Assembly: GCA_946409935.1 (NCBI GenBank)
Contig: CAMJYG010000025.1
Span: forward strand, 1-33,053
DNA length: 33,053 nucleotides
Direction: 5' to 3'
From: an uncultured Clostridium sp.
GTDB lineage: Bacteria; Bacillota; Clostridia; TANB77; CAG-508
Position numbers and translations under genes: made by a program. The notes beneath the pieces are model-generated. The model was given only the letters and a program-made list of their open reading frames with translations. It was not told where the DNA came from and made no database searches. Numbering within the stretch: the first letter of the stretch is position 1; each line of letters starts with the position of its first letter. Below are positions 17,549-26,913 of this stretch, piece by piece.

Positions 17549-19432
17549 TTACCCTATATATGACTTAATTGAAAATCCAAATACAATTATATATGTTACA
17601 ATTAAAATTATAACAAATTTCATTTCTTTATTTTTCATTTTAAACTCAATTTTATTTCTACAAGCTAGCATACATACTAATGGTAATATCGGCAATAAAT
17701 ATCTTCCTTGAATTCCTTCTACCACCGTTTGTTTAGCTTGTGTCCATCCTAAATACATTGCTGCAATTACTCCTAATGTTTCAATTAAAATTATTGAAAA
17801 GAATATAATTTTCTCTTTTTTTGTAAATACATATTGTTTACTTTCTCCATATGTATCAAACATTTCCAATAATAAAATAATAAATATTACTATTGAAACT
17901 ATGTTTATAGTATTCCATCCTCCTATCATTTCAAAGAAATAAGAAGAACTTTCCTCATAGAAGGTATTTACTGCTGTAATAGCGTCCCTACTTAAATCTG
18001 AAATTGTAAACAATATTTGCTCTGTCATATTAGTTCTGATAGCAATCGCATAATCACCTTCTGTAACTAATTTATTTAATGAAAAATATGTTACAAATAC
18101 AATTAATAATGTTAATGCATAATATAATATTCTCTTTCCCTTATTTTCAAATTTATCTTTAGGTAATATGAATACTAAAAAGCATAATGGAAAATAAACT
18201 ATTTTACATACTGTAGGAATCATGAATAAAATTCCTAACAAAATTATATTTTTAACTTTTATTTTTTCTGCTACAACTTTCAAATGAAATACATATGAAA
18301 TTGTTAAAAATGTAACACTAATAATTACAGTATCAGGTGATAATGTTGTAGCTAAGTTCATCGTCATTGGGAATAATGCAATTATCATTAGTATCGATTT
18401 CCATTTTTCAAATGGCATCAATTTTATCGCCAAGAACACTAAAATAATATAACATAATAAATTTGTTATTCTCGCCAACCAAAATATAATCATTGGACTT
18501 AAATTCAAACTTCTTCCCATTAAAGCTCCTATTACTTGTGGGATATAGCTTATTGGCGTTAAAGAACCTGTTGCTCCTACTGGAAAAGCAATACTTTTTT
18601 CTTCATTTAATGGTTCATGTACTTTTTCTTTCACTGTTTCATAATTAAATTCTTTATTGGGATAACTTCCATCTTTTCTTTTAAATAATTCAATAACACT
18701 TTCTGGTAATTTATTAGTTGTTCTTGAAATTATATTACCACTTGCGATTTCGTATGTTCTCCAAAAATGTGCATGTTCATCATATCTAATTTGTGGTACA
18801 TTTATAAATATAAATGTAATTCCAATTATTAGTGATGCTCCTAAAAATAAAAATTCCTTCTTTATTTTTCTATCATTATTTTTTGATATTTTATAAAGGC
18901 TTATTAGTATATTCACAATTTCTAAAGCTATAAATATTGTTAGAAACTGTACAAATGAAAATCGTCTTTGAGGCATGTAATCAATATTATCATTTATTAT
19001 AACCTTTTCAATACTGTCTGAATTAACAGAGCCTTCTCCATAAACTATTGAAAATTCATTAGTTAAAACTCCATTAAAATAGTATACCTTAAATTTTGAT
19101 GCACTTGCATTTTCTTTTGGTATAAATTTTGCATCATCATTCATAATAACTCTCATATAAACATCTGTATTCCCACTATTTAACACTAATGAGATATTAT
19201 ATATTATTGTATTATCTACATTTTTTACATTTATACTGGTTATTCCATCAACTGTTTCAATATTCAAATCTTGCTTGGATATTTCTATTGAATCATTTCC
19301 AAGCAAATGAAATTTTGTATATATTTTATTAACGAAAATATTGTAAAACATAATTCCTAATTCAATTATTAAGCTTATAAAAAAAATAATAAGTATTTTT
19401 TTTCCAATTTTAATTCCTACATTCTTGTCCAT
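17549..19432 (-). CDS. DUF2142-like polytopic membrane protein
   Basis: A 627-residue protein with about a dozen membrane helices. One N-terminal helix is followed by a predicted extracytoplasmic domain of some 130 residues, then the helical core begins near 160. The motif RYDEHAHFWRTYEIASG (near 215) resembles the acidic loop of GT-C-type enzymes and DUF2142 proteins, which are often found in surface polysaccharide and teichoic acid loci. A role as a polyprenyl-phosphate-sugar-dependent transferase is plausible, given the DPM1-like gene immediately downstream, but is not shown. A GGGGGAAT site precedes the ATG. Confidence 0.75.
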   Translation of the reverse strand: MDKNVGIKIGKKILIIFFISLIIELGIMFYNIFVNKIYTKFHLLGNDSIEISKQDLNIETVDGITSINVKNVDNTIIYNISLVLNSGNTDVYMRVIMNDDAKFIPKENASASKFKVYYFNGVLTNEFSIVYGEGSVNSDSIEKVIINDNIDYMPQRRFSFVQFLTIFIALEIVNILISLYKISKNNDRKIKKEFLFLGASLIIGITFIFINVPQIRYDEHAHFWRTYEIASGNIISRTTNKLPESVIELFKRKDGSYPNKEFNYETVKEKVHEPLNEEKSIAFPVGATGSLTPISYIPQVIGALMGRSLNLSPMIIFWLARITNLLCYIILVFLAIKLMPFEKWKSILMIIALFPMTMNLATTLSPDTVIISVTFLTISYVFHLKVVAEKIKVKNIILLGILFMIPTVCKIVYFPLCFLVFILPKDKFENKGKRILYYALTLLIVFVTYFSLNKLVTEGDYAIAIRTNMTEQILFTISDLSRDAITAVNTFYEESSSYFFEMIGGWNTINIVSIVIFIILLLEMFDTYGESKQYVFTKKEKIIFFSIILIETLGVIAAMYLGWTQAKQTVVEGIQGRYLLPILPLVCMLACRNKIEFKMKNKEMKFVIILIVTYIIVFGFSIKSYIG

Positions 19433-19450
19433 TCTATTCCCCCATTATTC

Positions 19451-20227
19451 TTACAATTGCTCTGCAAAACCTTTTTGCAATTTATTAAATATAATATAGC
19501 CTATTACACATAATACTAACGCTACTGCAATTAATATCATAAGTGCAGAAACATCCGGTTCTGTCTGATTGTAAAAGATATCTCTATATCCATTTATAAC
19601 ATAGGTCATAGGATTAAAATCTAAAATCCATTTAAATTCTACCGGTATTGTTTCTGGTGAATACACAATTGGTGCAGCATAAAATAACAATTGTAACGCA
19701 ACCCCTATTAAATGCTGTAAATCTCTTATATATACTGTAATACTAGAAACTACAAATGCGATTGCTAATATTAATAAATATTGTGCTATTAACAATATTG
19801 GATAAAATAATATATATTTTGTAATTCCCAATCCTCCAAATATAACAAATCCTATTATTATTATTGTAGATATCAAGAAATTCACAGTTTCACTTGTAAC
19901 TACCGATATAGGTAATATTTCCCTTGGAAAATATACTTTTTTTAGAATATTTCCATTTTCAACTAGCGTAAATGACGATCTAGATATAGCAGTTGCAAAA
20001 AAAGTCCATGGTATTAATCCACAACATAAAAAAATAACATAATTTTCTTGAGTGTTTCTTAATATTAATGGAAAAACAATAGCATATACTGCTATTTGTA
20101 GTAGGGGATTTAAAAATGACCATAAAACACCTAAAAAAGAATTTTTATATTTTCCTCTTATTTCCTTTTTTACATTTGTTTTTAATAATTCTCTATAATT
20201 GTATAAATTTTTGAAAACCTTAAACAT
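19451..20227 (-). CDS. ABC-2 type polysaccharide exporter permease
   Basis: The 258-residue permease has six predicted membrane helices. The N-terminal signature KKEIRGKYKNSFLGVLWSFL and the C-terminal YAAPIVYSP with DFNPMTYVINGYRD are those of Wzm/TagG-type proteins, which export O-antigens, teichoic acids or capsule with a Wzt/TagH ATPase. The partner ATPase is at 25159-25902 at the start of the same operon, separated from it by three genes rather than adjacent. A GGGGAG site precedes the ATG. Confidence 0.93.
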   Translation of the reverse strand: MFKVFKNLYNYRELLKTNVKKEIRGKYKNSFLGVLWSFLNPLLQIAVYAIVFPLILRNTQENYVIFLCCGLIPWTFFATAISRSSFTLVENGNILKKVYFPREILPISVVTSETVNFLISTIIIIGFVIFGGLGITKYILFYPILLIAQYLLILAIAFVVSSITVYIRDLQHLIGVALQLLFYAAPIVYSPETIPVEFKWILDFNPMTYVINGYRDIFYNQTEPDVSALMILIAVALVLCVIGYIIFNKLQKGFAEQL

Positions 20228-20244
20228 TTTCTTTTCTCCCCTTT

Positions 20245-22548
20245 TTAGTTCTTTCTAATTTTTCTTAATATTTTTTTTATCGGTTCATATAAATGTATTT
20301 TTTTTGTTATAGCTATAACTTTTAATCTTAATTTTCCTCTTGGAGTCTCAAAATAATTATATCCACTATTTGCACTAGAATCAGAACACTTAATTGGTTC
20401 ATAACAAAAATATTCTTTATTCACTTGTTCACAAAGCCAATTGTATTCTTCTCTATTAGCTATAAAATTTTTTACAATTAGCTCATTGCAAATTCCTTTC
20501 ATTTTCCTTAATGAATAACCTATTTCTATCTTTTCTGCATTTGGATTAAAAGCTACTTCATTAAAATTATTTTCCATATTCACTATCATTTGATCAATTG
20601 TAAATCCATTTAATATTCTTTTTCTGCATTCTTTTTTATACTTTTCCAGATTATTTAATATATAATTAATTTTTTTAACATAGTTAAGTATTTCTTCTTC
20701 CATATATTCAAATTTGAATATTTCATTTTCTTTTTGTAAACATGGTACTATTGCACCAACCTTATTATCTATTAACTCAGCTTGTCCACCAACATCAGAA
20801 CTAACAACAGGTACTCCCATTGAAAGTGATTCATATGATGTTAATGCCACCCCTTCTTTTATTGAACAATTTATCGTTAAATCACTAATTCTATATATTT
20901 TTGCTGTTTCTTTTACATTTCCAAGGAATTTTACATTTTCTAATAAATCATATTTTTTTAGTTTATTCTTTAACTGTTCAAGCATTGGACCGTCACCTGC
21001 AATAATACATAAAAAATCCTTTCTTGTTTTTTTTAATTTTTTTAATATTTCAGCAAATAGCATTGGTCTTTTTTGTGTGTCTATTCTACATATATAACTT
21101 ATTATATATGTATTTTTGTCTTTTACTATTTCATATTCTTTTAAAATTTCTTCTTTATTATAATTCTTCGGATTAAATTTTTTTTCATCAACACCTATAT
21201 AAACCGTCTTTATTTCATTTTCTTTTCGCCCAAAATAATCTATTAATATTTTTCTACTGTTTTCATTGCATACAAAAGTTTTATCTATACAAGATTCTAC
21301 CATACTTGAATCTCTAGAGTATCCTCCACATCTATTATACCATTCTTCCATATGAATATAGTCAATTATTGGTATTTCTGGAAACTCAGCTTTTAATGCT
21401 GGTATCATTGAATATCCAACCAGACTATTTGTATTAAATATAATATTTATTCTATATTGTTTAATTAAATTATTAATAAATGCAATCCAATATTTTTGAT
21501 TTATAAAAGTTGTTAAATCATATACAATTACTTGTTCCTCAAAGTTCTGTCTCCATATATTAACTTTTGGATTTGTGTTTACTAAAATTATATTAAATTT
21601 ATTTTTATCAATTTTAGTAAGCAAATCTAAATTAAATTTATCAGCACCCCCTGTTATCATCCAAGGAATAATCATTAATATATTTATTTTTCCATTTTCC
21701 TTTATTCTATATTGTATATTTTCCGAAACACTATCAACAATTTTTTCCCAATTATAATCTTGTTTTGGATATTGTATTGCTTCAACTCTTTCCTTTACCG
21801 TGCTTGCTGTCTTTTCAATTATACTTAGTGCTCTTTCTTTGTTTTCTTGTGAACGAGCTAATTCGCTCCCAGTTAATTTCTTTCTATACCAAAATCCCAC
21901 AAAATTCATTCTTACTGGTTTCTTACCTTTTGCAAGTAATTTTAGCCATAAATTCCAATCTTCATTAACAGCTTTTTCTCTAAGTTCATATCCATTGACT
22001 TCAAAAAAATCTTTCTTTTTTATTAAAGCTGTAGCAACTAATAAATTTTCTTTCTTTTCTATTTCGGAATCAAAATATTTTATCCACTCAAATTCAGCTC
22101 CTTGAAAATTTAAAAGATCAGTATATGCCCATGTAGCTTGTTTATTCGTTTGAAGTGTCCAATATGCACATTCCAAGTAAGTTTTATTTATAACATCATC
22201 ATCATCAATAAAAAATAAATACTTAGCACTTTTGCTTGACAAGTTTGCACCATAATCTCTGGTCTCTGCTAATCCTCCATTTTTTTTATGTACAACTTTT
22301 ATTCTTTCATCAATATTTTCTATTTGTTTTAATTTTTCAATACTTTTTTCATCTGTTGAACCATCATCTACTATAAACCATTCCCAACATGGAAATGTTT
22401 GGTTTAATACAGCATTTATTGTTTCATCTATATACATATGTCCATTATAATATGCTGTAACTATTGTTATTTCCGGATTTTTTTTATTTTCTTCTTCAAA
22501 TTCTATTTCTTCTCTTTTTCTTCCTGGATACAATTTAAAATCAAACAT
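20245..22548 (-). CDS. Bifunctional GT2-GT4 glycosyltransferase
   Basis: A 767-residue fusion. The N-terminal GT2 domain (about 25-270) has ITIVTAYYNGHMYIDETI, VDDGSTDEKS, FIDDDD as the metal site and NEDWNLWLKL. The C-terminal GT4 domain (about 295-665) is of the GT-B fold, with MIIPWMITGGADKFNLDLL, VYIGVDEKKF, YICRIDTQKRP, AGDGPMLEQL and the E-x7-E donor site region IKEGVALTSYESLSMG. A 100-residue tail with a basic end follows. Two linkages could thus be made by one chain. It follows the pyruvyl-transferase-like gene by 16 bases. Substrates are unknown. Confidence 0.92.
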   Translation of the reverse strand: MFDFKLYPGRKREEIEFEEENKKNPEITIVTAYYNGHMYIDETINAVLNQTFPCWEWFIVDDGSTDEKSIEKLKQIENIDERIKVVHKKNGGLAETRDYGANLSSKSAKYLFFIDDDDVINKTYLECAYWTLQTNKQATWAYTDLLNFQGAEFEWIKYFDSEIEKKENLLVATALIKKKDFFEVNGYELREKAVNEDWNLWLKLLAKGKKPVRMNFVGFWYRKKLTGSELARSQENKERALSIIEKTASTVKERVEAIQYPKQDYNWEKIVDSVSENIQYRIKENGKINILMIIPWMITGGADKFNLDLLTKIDKNKFNIILVNTNPKVNIWRQNFEEQVIVYDLTTFINQKYWIAFINNLIKQYRINIIFNTNSLVGYSMIPALKAEFPEIPIIDYIHMEEWYNRCGGYSRDSSMVESCIDKTFVCNENSRKILIDYFGRKENEIKTVYIGVDEKKFNPKNYNKEEILKEYEIVKDKNTYIISYICRIDTQKRPMLFAEILKKLKKTRKDFLCIIAGDGPMLEQLKNKLKKYDLLENVKFLGNVKETAKIYRISDLTINCSIKEGVALTSYESLSMGVPVVSSDVGGQAELIDNKVGAIVPCLQKENEIFKFEYMEEEILNYVKKINYILNNLEKYKKECRKRILNGFTIDQMIVNMENNFNEVAFNPNAEKIEIGYSLRKMKGICNELIVKNFIANREEYNWLCEQVNKEYFCYEPIKCSDSSANSGYNYFETPRGKLRLKVIAITKKIHLYEPIKKILRKIRKN

Positions 22549-22564
22549 TAATTTCTTCTCCTTG

Positions 22565-23953
22565 CTATTTTTTTAATATCTTCTTTATTTTTTGCATATA
22601 TTTCCAACTTTTAGATTCATATGTTTTACTTAATTCTTGTTTTATTTGCAGATTTTCCTTTTCTATTCGATTATTATTCTGTTTTAACTGTTCTTGTTCT
22701 TCTTTCATTTTTTTATATTCAATTTCATATTCTTTATTTTGATTTTTTAAAATGTTGATAATATCATTATATTCACTATTTTGATTTTTTAAATTTTTGA
22801 TAATATCATTATATTCATTATTTTGATTTTTTAGATTGTTGATAATGTCATTATATTCACTATTTTGATTTTTTAGATTGTTGATAATATCATTATATTC
22901 ACTATTTTGATTTTTTAAATTGTTAATAATATCTTCATATTCTTTATATCTTTTTTCACTTTCATAGATATTACTTTTTGCTTTCACTCTAATATCTTCA
23001 TGCAGTTCCTTATACCATCTCAACTTTTCTACATACTCACTATACTTTTCAATTTCTGGTAAATCATTATCGGGTAATTTTTGTTCTTCACATTTTTTTA
23101 TAAATTGTTCACATTTTTCAGTTAATGAATTTTTAATTTTTATATATTTATTACTATTTTTCTCTGGCTTATCTATAATATCTTTTATATTTAATTTTTC
23201 AAATTCTACATCTGTGAAAGATTTCATATATTCTAAATAAGTACCTAATCTATCTTCTTCGAATTTTTCTTTATGTACTAATATTACTGGGGTTCCCAAT
23301 GCTATACATGGCAATGCTACATGTAACCTATTTGTTAATACTAAATGAGATGCTTGATAAGTTTTTAATAATTCTTCTACATTTTTCATCCTTTCTTCAA
23401 AACCTTTTTTGTATATTTCCTCCGGATTTACATCATGAGTAATTTCTCTTATCTCTCTGCTTGTACTTTCCTTTACTTTTTTAGATGATCTCTCATCTAA
23501 ATCTACCAAACAAATATATTCTTGCTTTTCTATGTTTTCAAATGGTTTTATCGTTAAAGTCATACAACCCGAAAAATAATTTTCTATATTATTTTTTGTA
23601 AGTCTTTTTCTTGTTTCAACATCTCTACACCCAATAGGCTGATAACTTTTTAAATAATCTCCTCCTAATCCTTGTAGATATTTTTCACCTACATCTATTT
23701 TTTCTAAGCATGTGAAATGCATTGATATTAATAGTGGATTTATATATGGTGATGGTGGCCATGCAGCTTTATTATGTAAAAACCAACCATTCATAATCAT
23801 AGAAACATATTCTTTTTCTTTTGGTATAAAACAATTCAAATCTTCTCTATCGATATGATAATCTATATGAGGTAAAAACCTTATAGCAGCATATGTTTGT
23901 ATATCATCACCTATATTATCAGTTTTTTTATAATACATAATTCCATATTTCAT
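22565..23953 (-). CDS. Polysaccharide pyruvyl transferase family protein with coiled-coil tail
   Basis: Residues 1-270 fit the pyruvyl transferase fold: MKYGIMYYKKTDNIGDDIQ at the N-terminus, then a central GGDYLKSYQPIGCRD segment and LVLTNRLHVALPCIALGTPVI near 205-230. Family members add ketal pyruvate to sugars, but many are uncharacterised. From about 300 to the end the chain is charged and coiled. It includes about five tandem copies of a 14-residue unit (NNLKNQNSEYNDII) encoded by a 42-bp repeat. I chose the ATG at 23953 (462 residues) because GAGG lies seven bases upstream and the family N-terminus begins there. A longer frame to 23998 would overlap the preceding gene. Confidence 0.83.
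   Translation of the reverse strand: MKYGIMYYKKTDNIGDDIQTYAAIRFLPHIDYHIDREDLNCFIPKEKEYVSMIMNGWFLHNKAAWPPSPYINPLLISMHFTCLEKIDVGEKYLQGLGGDYLKSYQPIGCRDVETRKRLTKNNIENYFSGCMTLTIKPFENIEKQEYICLVDLDERSSKKVKESTSREIREITHDVNPEEIYKKGFEERMKNVEELLKTYQASHLVLTNRLHVALPCIALGTPVILVHKEKFEEDRLGTYLEYMKSFTDVEFEKLNIKDIIDKPEKNSNKYIKIKNSLTEKCEQFIKKCEEQKLPDNDLPEIEKYSEYVEKLRWYKELHEDIRVKAKSNIYESEKRYKEYEDIINNLKNQNSEYNDIINNLKNQNSEYNDIINNLKNQNNEYNDIIKNLKNQNSEYNDIINILKNQNKEYEIEYKKMKEEQEQLKQNNNRIEKENLQIKQELSKTYESKSWKYMQKIKKILKK
22735..22935 (-). repeat. Tandem 42-bp repeat inside the pyruvyl-transferase-like gene
   Basis: About five in-frame copies of a 42-base unit encode 14-residue steps with the pattern N-L-K-N-Q-N-x-E-Y-N-D-I-I. 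The copies differ at only a few bases. The step of two heptads suggests a coiled coil whose length can change by slippage or recombination without loss of frame. Confidence 0.85.
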
Positions 23954-23973
23954 GTTTTTTCCTCTTTCATTAA

Positions 23974-25143
23974 TTAAAGTTTTAAAGATAGTATCCAATT
24001 GGCATCCTCATTTTCTCTCCAAAATGATTCTTCTCTTTTAAACTGTTTTTGTATATCTCTCCATAGATTTTTAATCTTGTCATCTTGTATTATATCAGTT
24101 TTAGTAATAACATCTTTTATTTGTTGCATTTTTTCTTTATCAACCATAAATCCAAATTCATTTGGATTTGCTTTTTGTGATATAATAGATAAAATTGTTC
24201 TATAACATTTTTCACATTCGCAACAATTTTCACCCTTTAAGCTTCTATAACATACTCTTAATTTTATTTTGTCATTATTATTTTTTACATGTTCACATAT
24301 TTTCTCAACTTTTTGTTGTCTATTACTTTCAAATCCTTCATGAAAAACCTTAGTGCTTCCAAATCTTACATGATTATCTATTTCCGGTCTTGAAGCACAA
24401 ACAACCTGAGTTTCTTTGGTATATGTAGATGGAATTAAAATTGTTTTTAATCTATGTTTATACGCATATGGTGCTATATTTCCAATTAGACCAATTCCAT
24501 GCTGCATCGCATGCCACCAATTATCCTGTAGTAAATCATGATATTGTTTTTCTAACTCTGAATTATCAATAAACCTTCTTACTGATGCCCTGATCAAAAC
24601 ATTTTTTAGTTTATATTTTCTTCCAATATCCTCAACATATTTTTTTACAACTTTCCAACCTTCCTCATTTTCATAGTCAACATCTGCTCCCCAAATTGTA
24701 ATCAAATCCGGACTTTCTTTAAAATTTCTAATTAATGTAAAAAATGAATCTACACCTCCACTAAAAAATGTAGCTATTTTATTTGTTTGTGTATATTTAT
24801 TATTTACTCTTTGTTTTGATTTTACCTTACCTCTTAATTTAATAGTTGGCAACATTTTATCATAGCCTTTTTTTATTTCTTTTATAGATTTGTAAAATGT
24901 TTTATCTATCTGATTTAAGTATATAGTACCTTTATTCATCCATATAATTGGTAAAATGTTACATAGTAGTGGTATAACCAATATGCTTTCGGGGATACCT
25001 TCTAAACTCTCGTTGTATTCTACGGAAAAGAATTCTCCTAACCAAAATAATTTCTTGAATTTTTCTTCTCCATCTATTGTATATTCATAATATATTTTAT
25101 TTTTTTTAGCATATACTTTTTTTATAAAAAATTTGTTTTTCAT
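23974..25143 (-). CDS. PP-loop (N-type ATP pyrophosphatase) family protein
   Basis: A 389-residue protein with a PP-loop FFSGGVDSFF (about 126-135), the ATP-binding signature of enzymes that adenylate a substrate, such as asparagine synthetase, QueC and sugar amidotransferases. The N-terminal 100 residues are unassigned. Near the C-terminus a Cys cluster, CYRSLKGENCCECEKCYRT, looks like a zinc site. Its place in the operon suggests amidation or another modification of a sugar or repeat unit, comparable with WbpG-like proteins, but the reaction cannot be read from sequence. GAGGT precedes the ATG, and wzt-like is 15 bases upstream. Confidence 0.8.
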   Translation of the reverse strand: MKNKFFIKKVYAKKNKIYYEYTIDGEEKFKKLFWLGEFFSVEYNESLEGIPESILVIPLLCNILPIIWMNKGTIYLNQIDKTFYKSIKEIKKGYDKMLPTIKLRGKVKSKQRVNNKYTQTNKIATFFSGGVDSFFTLIRNFKESPDLITIWGADVDYENEEGWKVVKKYVEDIGRKYKLKNVLIRASVRRFIDNSELEKQYHDLLQDNWWHAMQHGIGLIGNIAPYAYKHRLKTILIPSTYTKETQVVCASRPEIDNHVRFGSTKVFHEGFESNRQQKVEKICEHVKNNNDKIKLRVCYRSLKGENCCECEKCYRTILSIISQKANPNEFGFMVDKEKMQQIKDVITKTDIIQDDKIKNLWRDIQKQFKREESFWRENEDANWILSLKL

Positions 25144-25158
25144 ATTTACCTCTTAATT

Positions 25159-25902
25159 TTACTTTGTGGCTCTGACATACTCATTAACCACTTGATTCGT
25201 TTTTCCATCTTTTTTTATCTTCCCATCACATAACCATATAGTTCTATCACATAATTCTCTTACTGCAGACATACTATGTGTAACAAAAATCATCGTCTTT
25301 CCCTGCTTTTTTAATTCTTTCATTTTTTCGTAACACTTATTTTGAAAATGCTCATCTCCAACAGATAAAATTTCATCAATTAATAATATATCTGCATCAA
25401 CATTTATAGCAACTGAAAATGCAAGTCTCATGTACATTCCTGAGGAATATGTTCTTACTGGATTATCTATAAAATCTTTTAACTCTGAAAATTCAATAAT
25501 ATCTTCTAATCTATCGTTGATTTCTTTTCTCGTCAATCCAAAAATTGAAGCATTAAAATAAATATTTTCTCTTCCAGAGAAGTCGGGATGAAATCCTGCA
25601 CCTAATTCTAATAAAGATGTTAACTTTCCATTTGTTACAATTTTACCTCTATTAGGATATATTATTTTTGTTAATAATTTTAATAATGTTGATTTTCCAC
25701 TACCATTTGTACCAATTAAAGCTACTACTTCTCCTTTTTTTATTTTTGCATTTACTCCCTTTAATATTTCTCTTTTCTGTTTTCTATTTCTTGTGAATAA
25801 AAAAAGCAACTTTTCTTTTATTGTATTAGCTCTATCTAGGTATATATTAAAGGTTTTATATACATCATCAATTATTATACTATATTCTTCATTTTCTTTC
25901 AT
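25159..25902 (-). CDS. ABC polysaccharide exporter ATP-binding protein
   Basis: The 247-residue ATPase is of the Wzt/TagH type. Walker A is GTNGSGKST (64-72), the Q-loop region ELGAGFHPDFSGRENI is the export-family form, the signature is YSSGMYMRLAF, Walker B is ADILLIDEI and the switch is VTHS. It lacks the C-terminal glycan-recognition domain found in long Wzt proteins, so export probably does not depend on a terminal sugar cap. It is the first gene of the operon, behind a TTGACG-TATAAT promoter and a GAGGAGG ribosome binding site. The permease partner is at 19451-20227. Confidence 0.95.
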   Translation of the reverse strand: MKENEEYSIIIDDVYKTFNIYLDRANTIKEKLLFLFTRNRKQKREILKGVNAKIKKGEVVALIGTNGSGKSTLLKLLTKIIYPNRGKIVTNGKLTSLLELGAGFHPDFSGRENIYFNASIFGLTRKEINDRLEDIIEFSELKDFIDNPVRTYSSGMYMRLAFSVAINVDADILLIDEILSVGDEHFQNKCYEKMKELKKQGKTMIFVTHSMSAVRELCDRTIWLCDGKIKKDGKTNQVVNEYVRATK

Positions 25903-25938
25903 TTAACCAGCCTCCTCGAAGCTATTTTTAGCATTTTT

Positions 25939-25966
25939 ATTATATCATAAATTTCTATAACGTCAA
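25939..25966 (-). promoter_or_regulatory. Promoter of the polysaccharide operon
   Basis: TTGACG (25961-25966) and a perfect TATAAT (25939-25944) are 16 bases apart on the minus strand, about 30 bases upstream of the first start codon. Confidence 0.82.
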
Positions 25967-25992
25967 GCAATTTGAAAATTATTTTATACAAT

Positions 25993-26040
25993 AGTAAAAA
26001 CCAAAATATGAACAAATCATTTCATACCTTGGTTTTTACT
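25993..26040 (-). terminator. Terminator after the second cadherin-like gene
   Basis: AGTAAAAACCAA (25993-26004) and TTGGTTTTTACT (26029-26040) form a perfect 12-bp stem, extended by TATGAA/TTCATA. It starts 12 bases past the gene stop and separates the surface-protein operon from the polysaccharide operon. Confidence 0.85.
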
Positions 26041-26052
26041 TTCTAAAAATTT

Positions 26053-26893
26053 CTATTTTACTTTAAGCTTACTTACAATCAATACTAAAATTAAACAAGC
26101 AATTACAGCAGCAATTATTATTGTGACACTATTTATATTTTTATTGTCTTCTTTTAATTCATCCTCCACCTTTTTTTCTTTATTTACATAGATTTTATAT
26201 ATTACTTTTTCATTATTATCATCTTTAACTGTAATTAGAATTTCATTTAGTCCTTCCTTTAAATTTTCATTTCCACTTATTTCCACATTAGCACTCTCAA
26301 CATTAGATTTTGCATTGACATTTATTTTATTTATATAATTTTCCACACTACAACTATATATAAATATTTCACTATTAAAGTCAGAATCTAAATTAATTGT
26401 ATTAATATTATTTTCACTTGAAACAGCATCTAAATCCATACTATTTAATCTTAATTCCTTTTTTATTGCTTTTACAACTTTTATATAATAGGATCTTACA
26501 GTCCCATTTTCAGCAATGACATCTATTTTTATATTATTTTCTCCGGGAATTCAAAGTTATATTTTCATTACCTGAAATAAAAGCCTTCTCGTCATCTTTC
26601 TCTGCTTGTATTTGTATCTCATCTGCAAAAACTTCTTCTTTTATTTCATAGTTTATAATCTGTTTATCAAAATTAGGAGTTATTTCATAATCGTTCACTT
26701 TTAGGTTTTTTAAATAATTATTACTCGATTTTGTTACATTATATTTTTTTTCTTGTTCTTGAACTAATTTTTCTGTTTCTTTTTTAGCATCTTCATCGCT
26801 ATAGTCAGCAAAGCTTGCATATACGCAATTATAATTAATAGTACAACTTATTAATACTATAAGTATAATTATTTTCTTCATATTTTCTTTCAT
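26053..26893 (-). CDS. Cadherin-like membrane protein, +1 frameshift at CGG
   Basis: After frame restoration it is a roughly 279-residue surface protein. A signal peptide (ending VYA) is followed by two cadherin-like beta-sandwich units and a C-terminal transmembrane helix (VTIIIAAVIACLILVLIV). The first unit reads AFISGNENITLNS in one frame up to CGG at 26545-26543, and the frame stops two codons later at TAA. Skipping the C gives GENNIKIDVIAENG and SYYIKVVK in the second frame, the normal continuation of the domain. The Gly made by GGA aligns with the Gly in KEGLNE (second unit) and DVGTNK (the protein at 7965-9374). The start could be 26893 (ATG, chosen), 26905 (GTG) or 26881. It follows the RICIN glucosaminidase by about 20 bases. 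Confidence 0.85.
26543..26545 (-). other. Putative +1 recoding site (CGG) in the cadherin-like gene
   Basis: The coding strand reads AAT TCC CGG AGA AAA TAA in the upstream frame and TCC (C) GGA GAA AAT AAT after a one-base skip. Both sides of the junction belong to the same domain, so the join is well supported by homology. Confidence 0.6.
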
Positions 26894-26913
26894 TTTTCTT
26901 CTCACACTCTTCT

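Noticed and set aside
22735-22935. CRISPR array
   Set aside because: The 42-bp units are contiguous, in frame and without unique spacers; they encode a coiled coil.
23954-23998. Longer start of the pyruvyl-transferase-like gene
   Set aside because: It would overlap the preceding gene, lacks homology sense, and a good ribosome binding site precedes the ATG at 23953.
14185-25902. Prophage or mobile genomic island origin for the polysaccharide operon
   Set aside because: No integrase, transposase, phage gene or attachment site was seen; base composition looks like that of the neighbours.
26053-26905. Pseudogene interpretation of the second cadherin-like gene
   Set aside because: Both sides of the single shift are intact, the terminator and spacing are normal, and the same CGG context recurs in two other genes. 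A sequence error is still possible.
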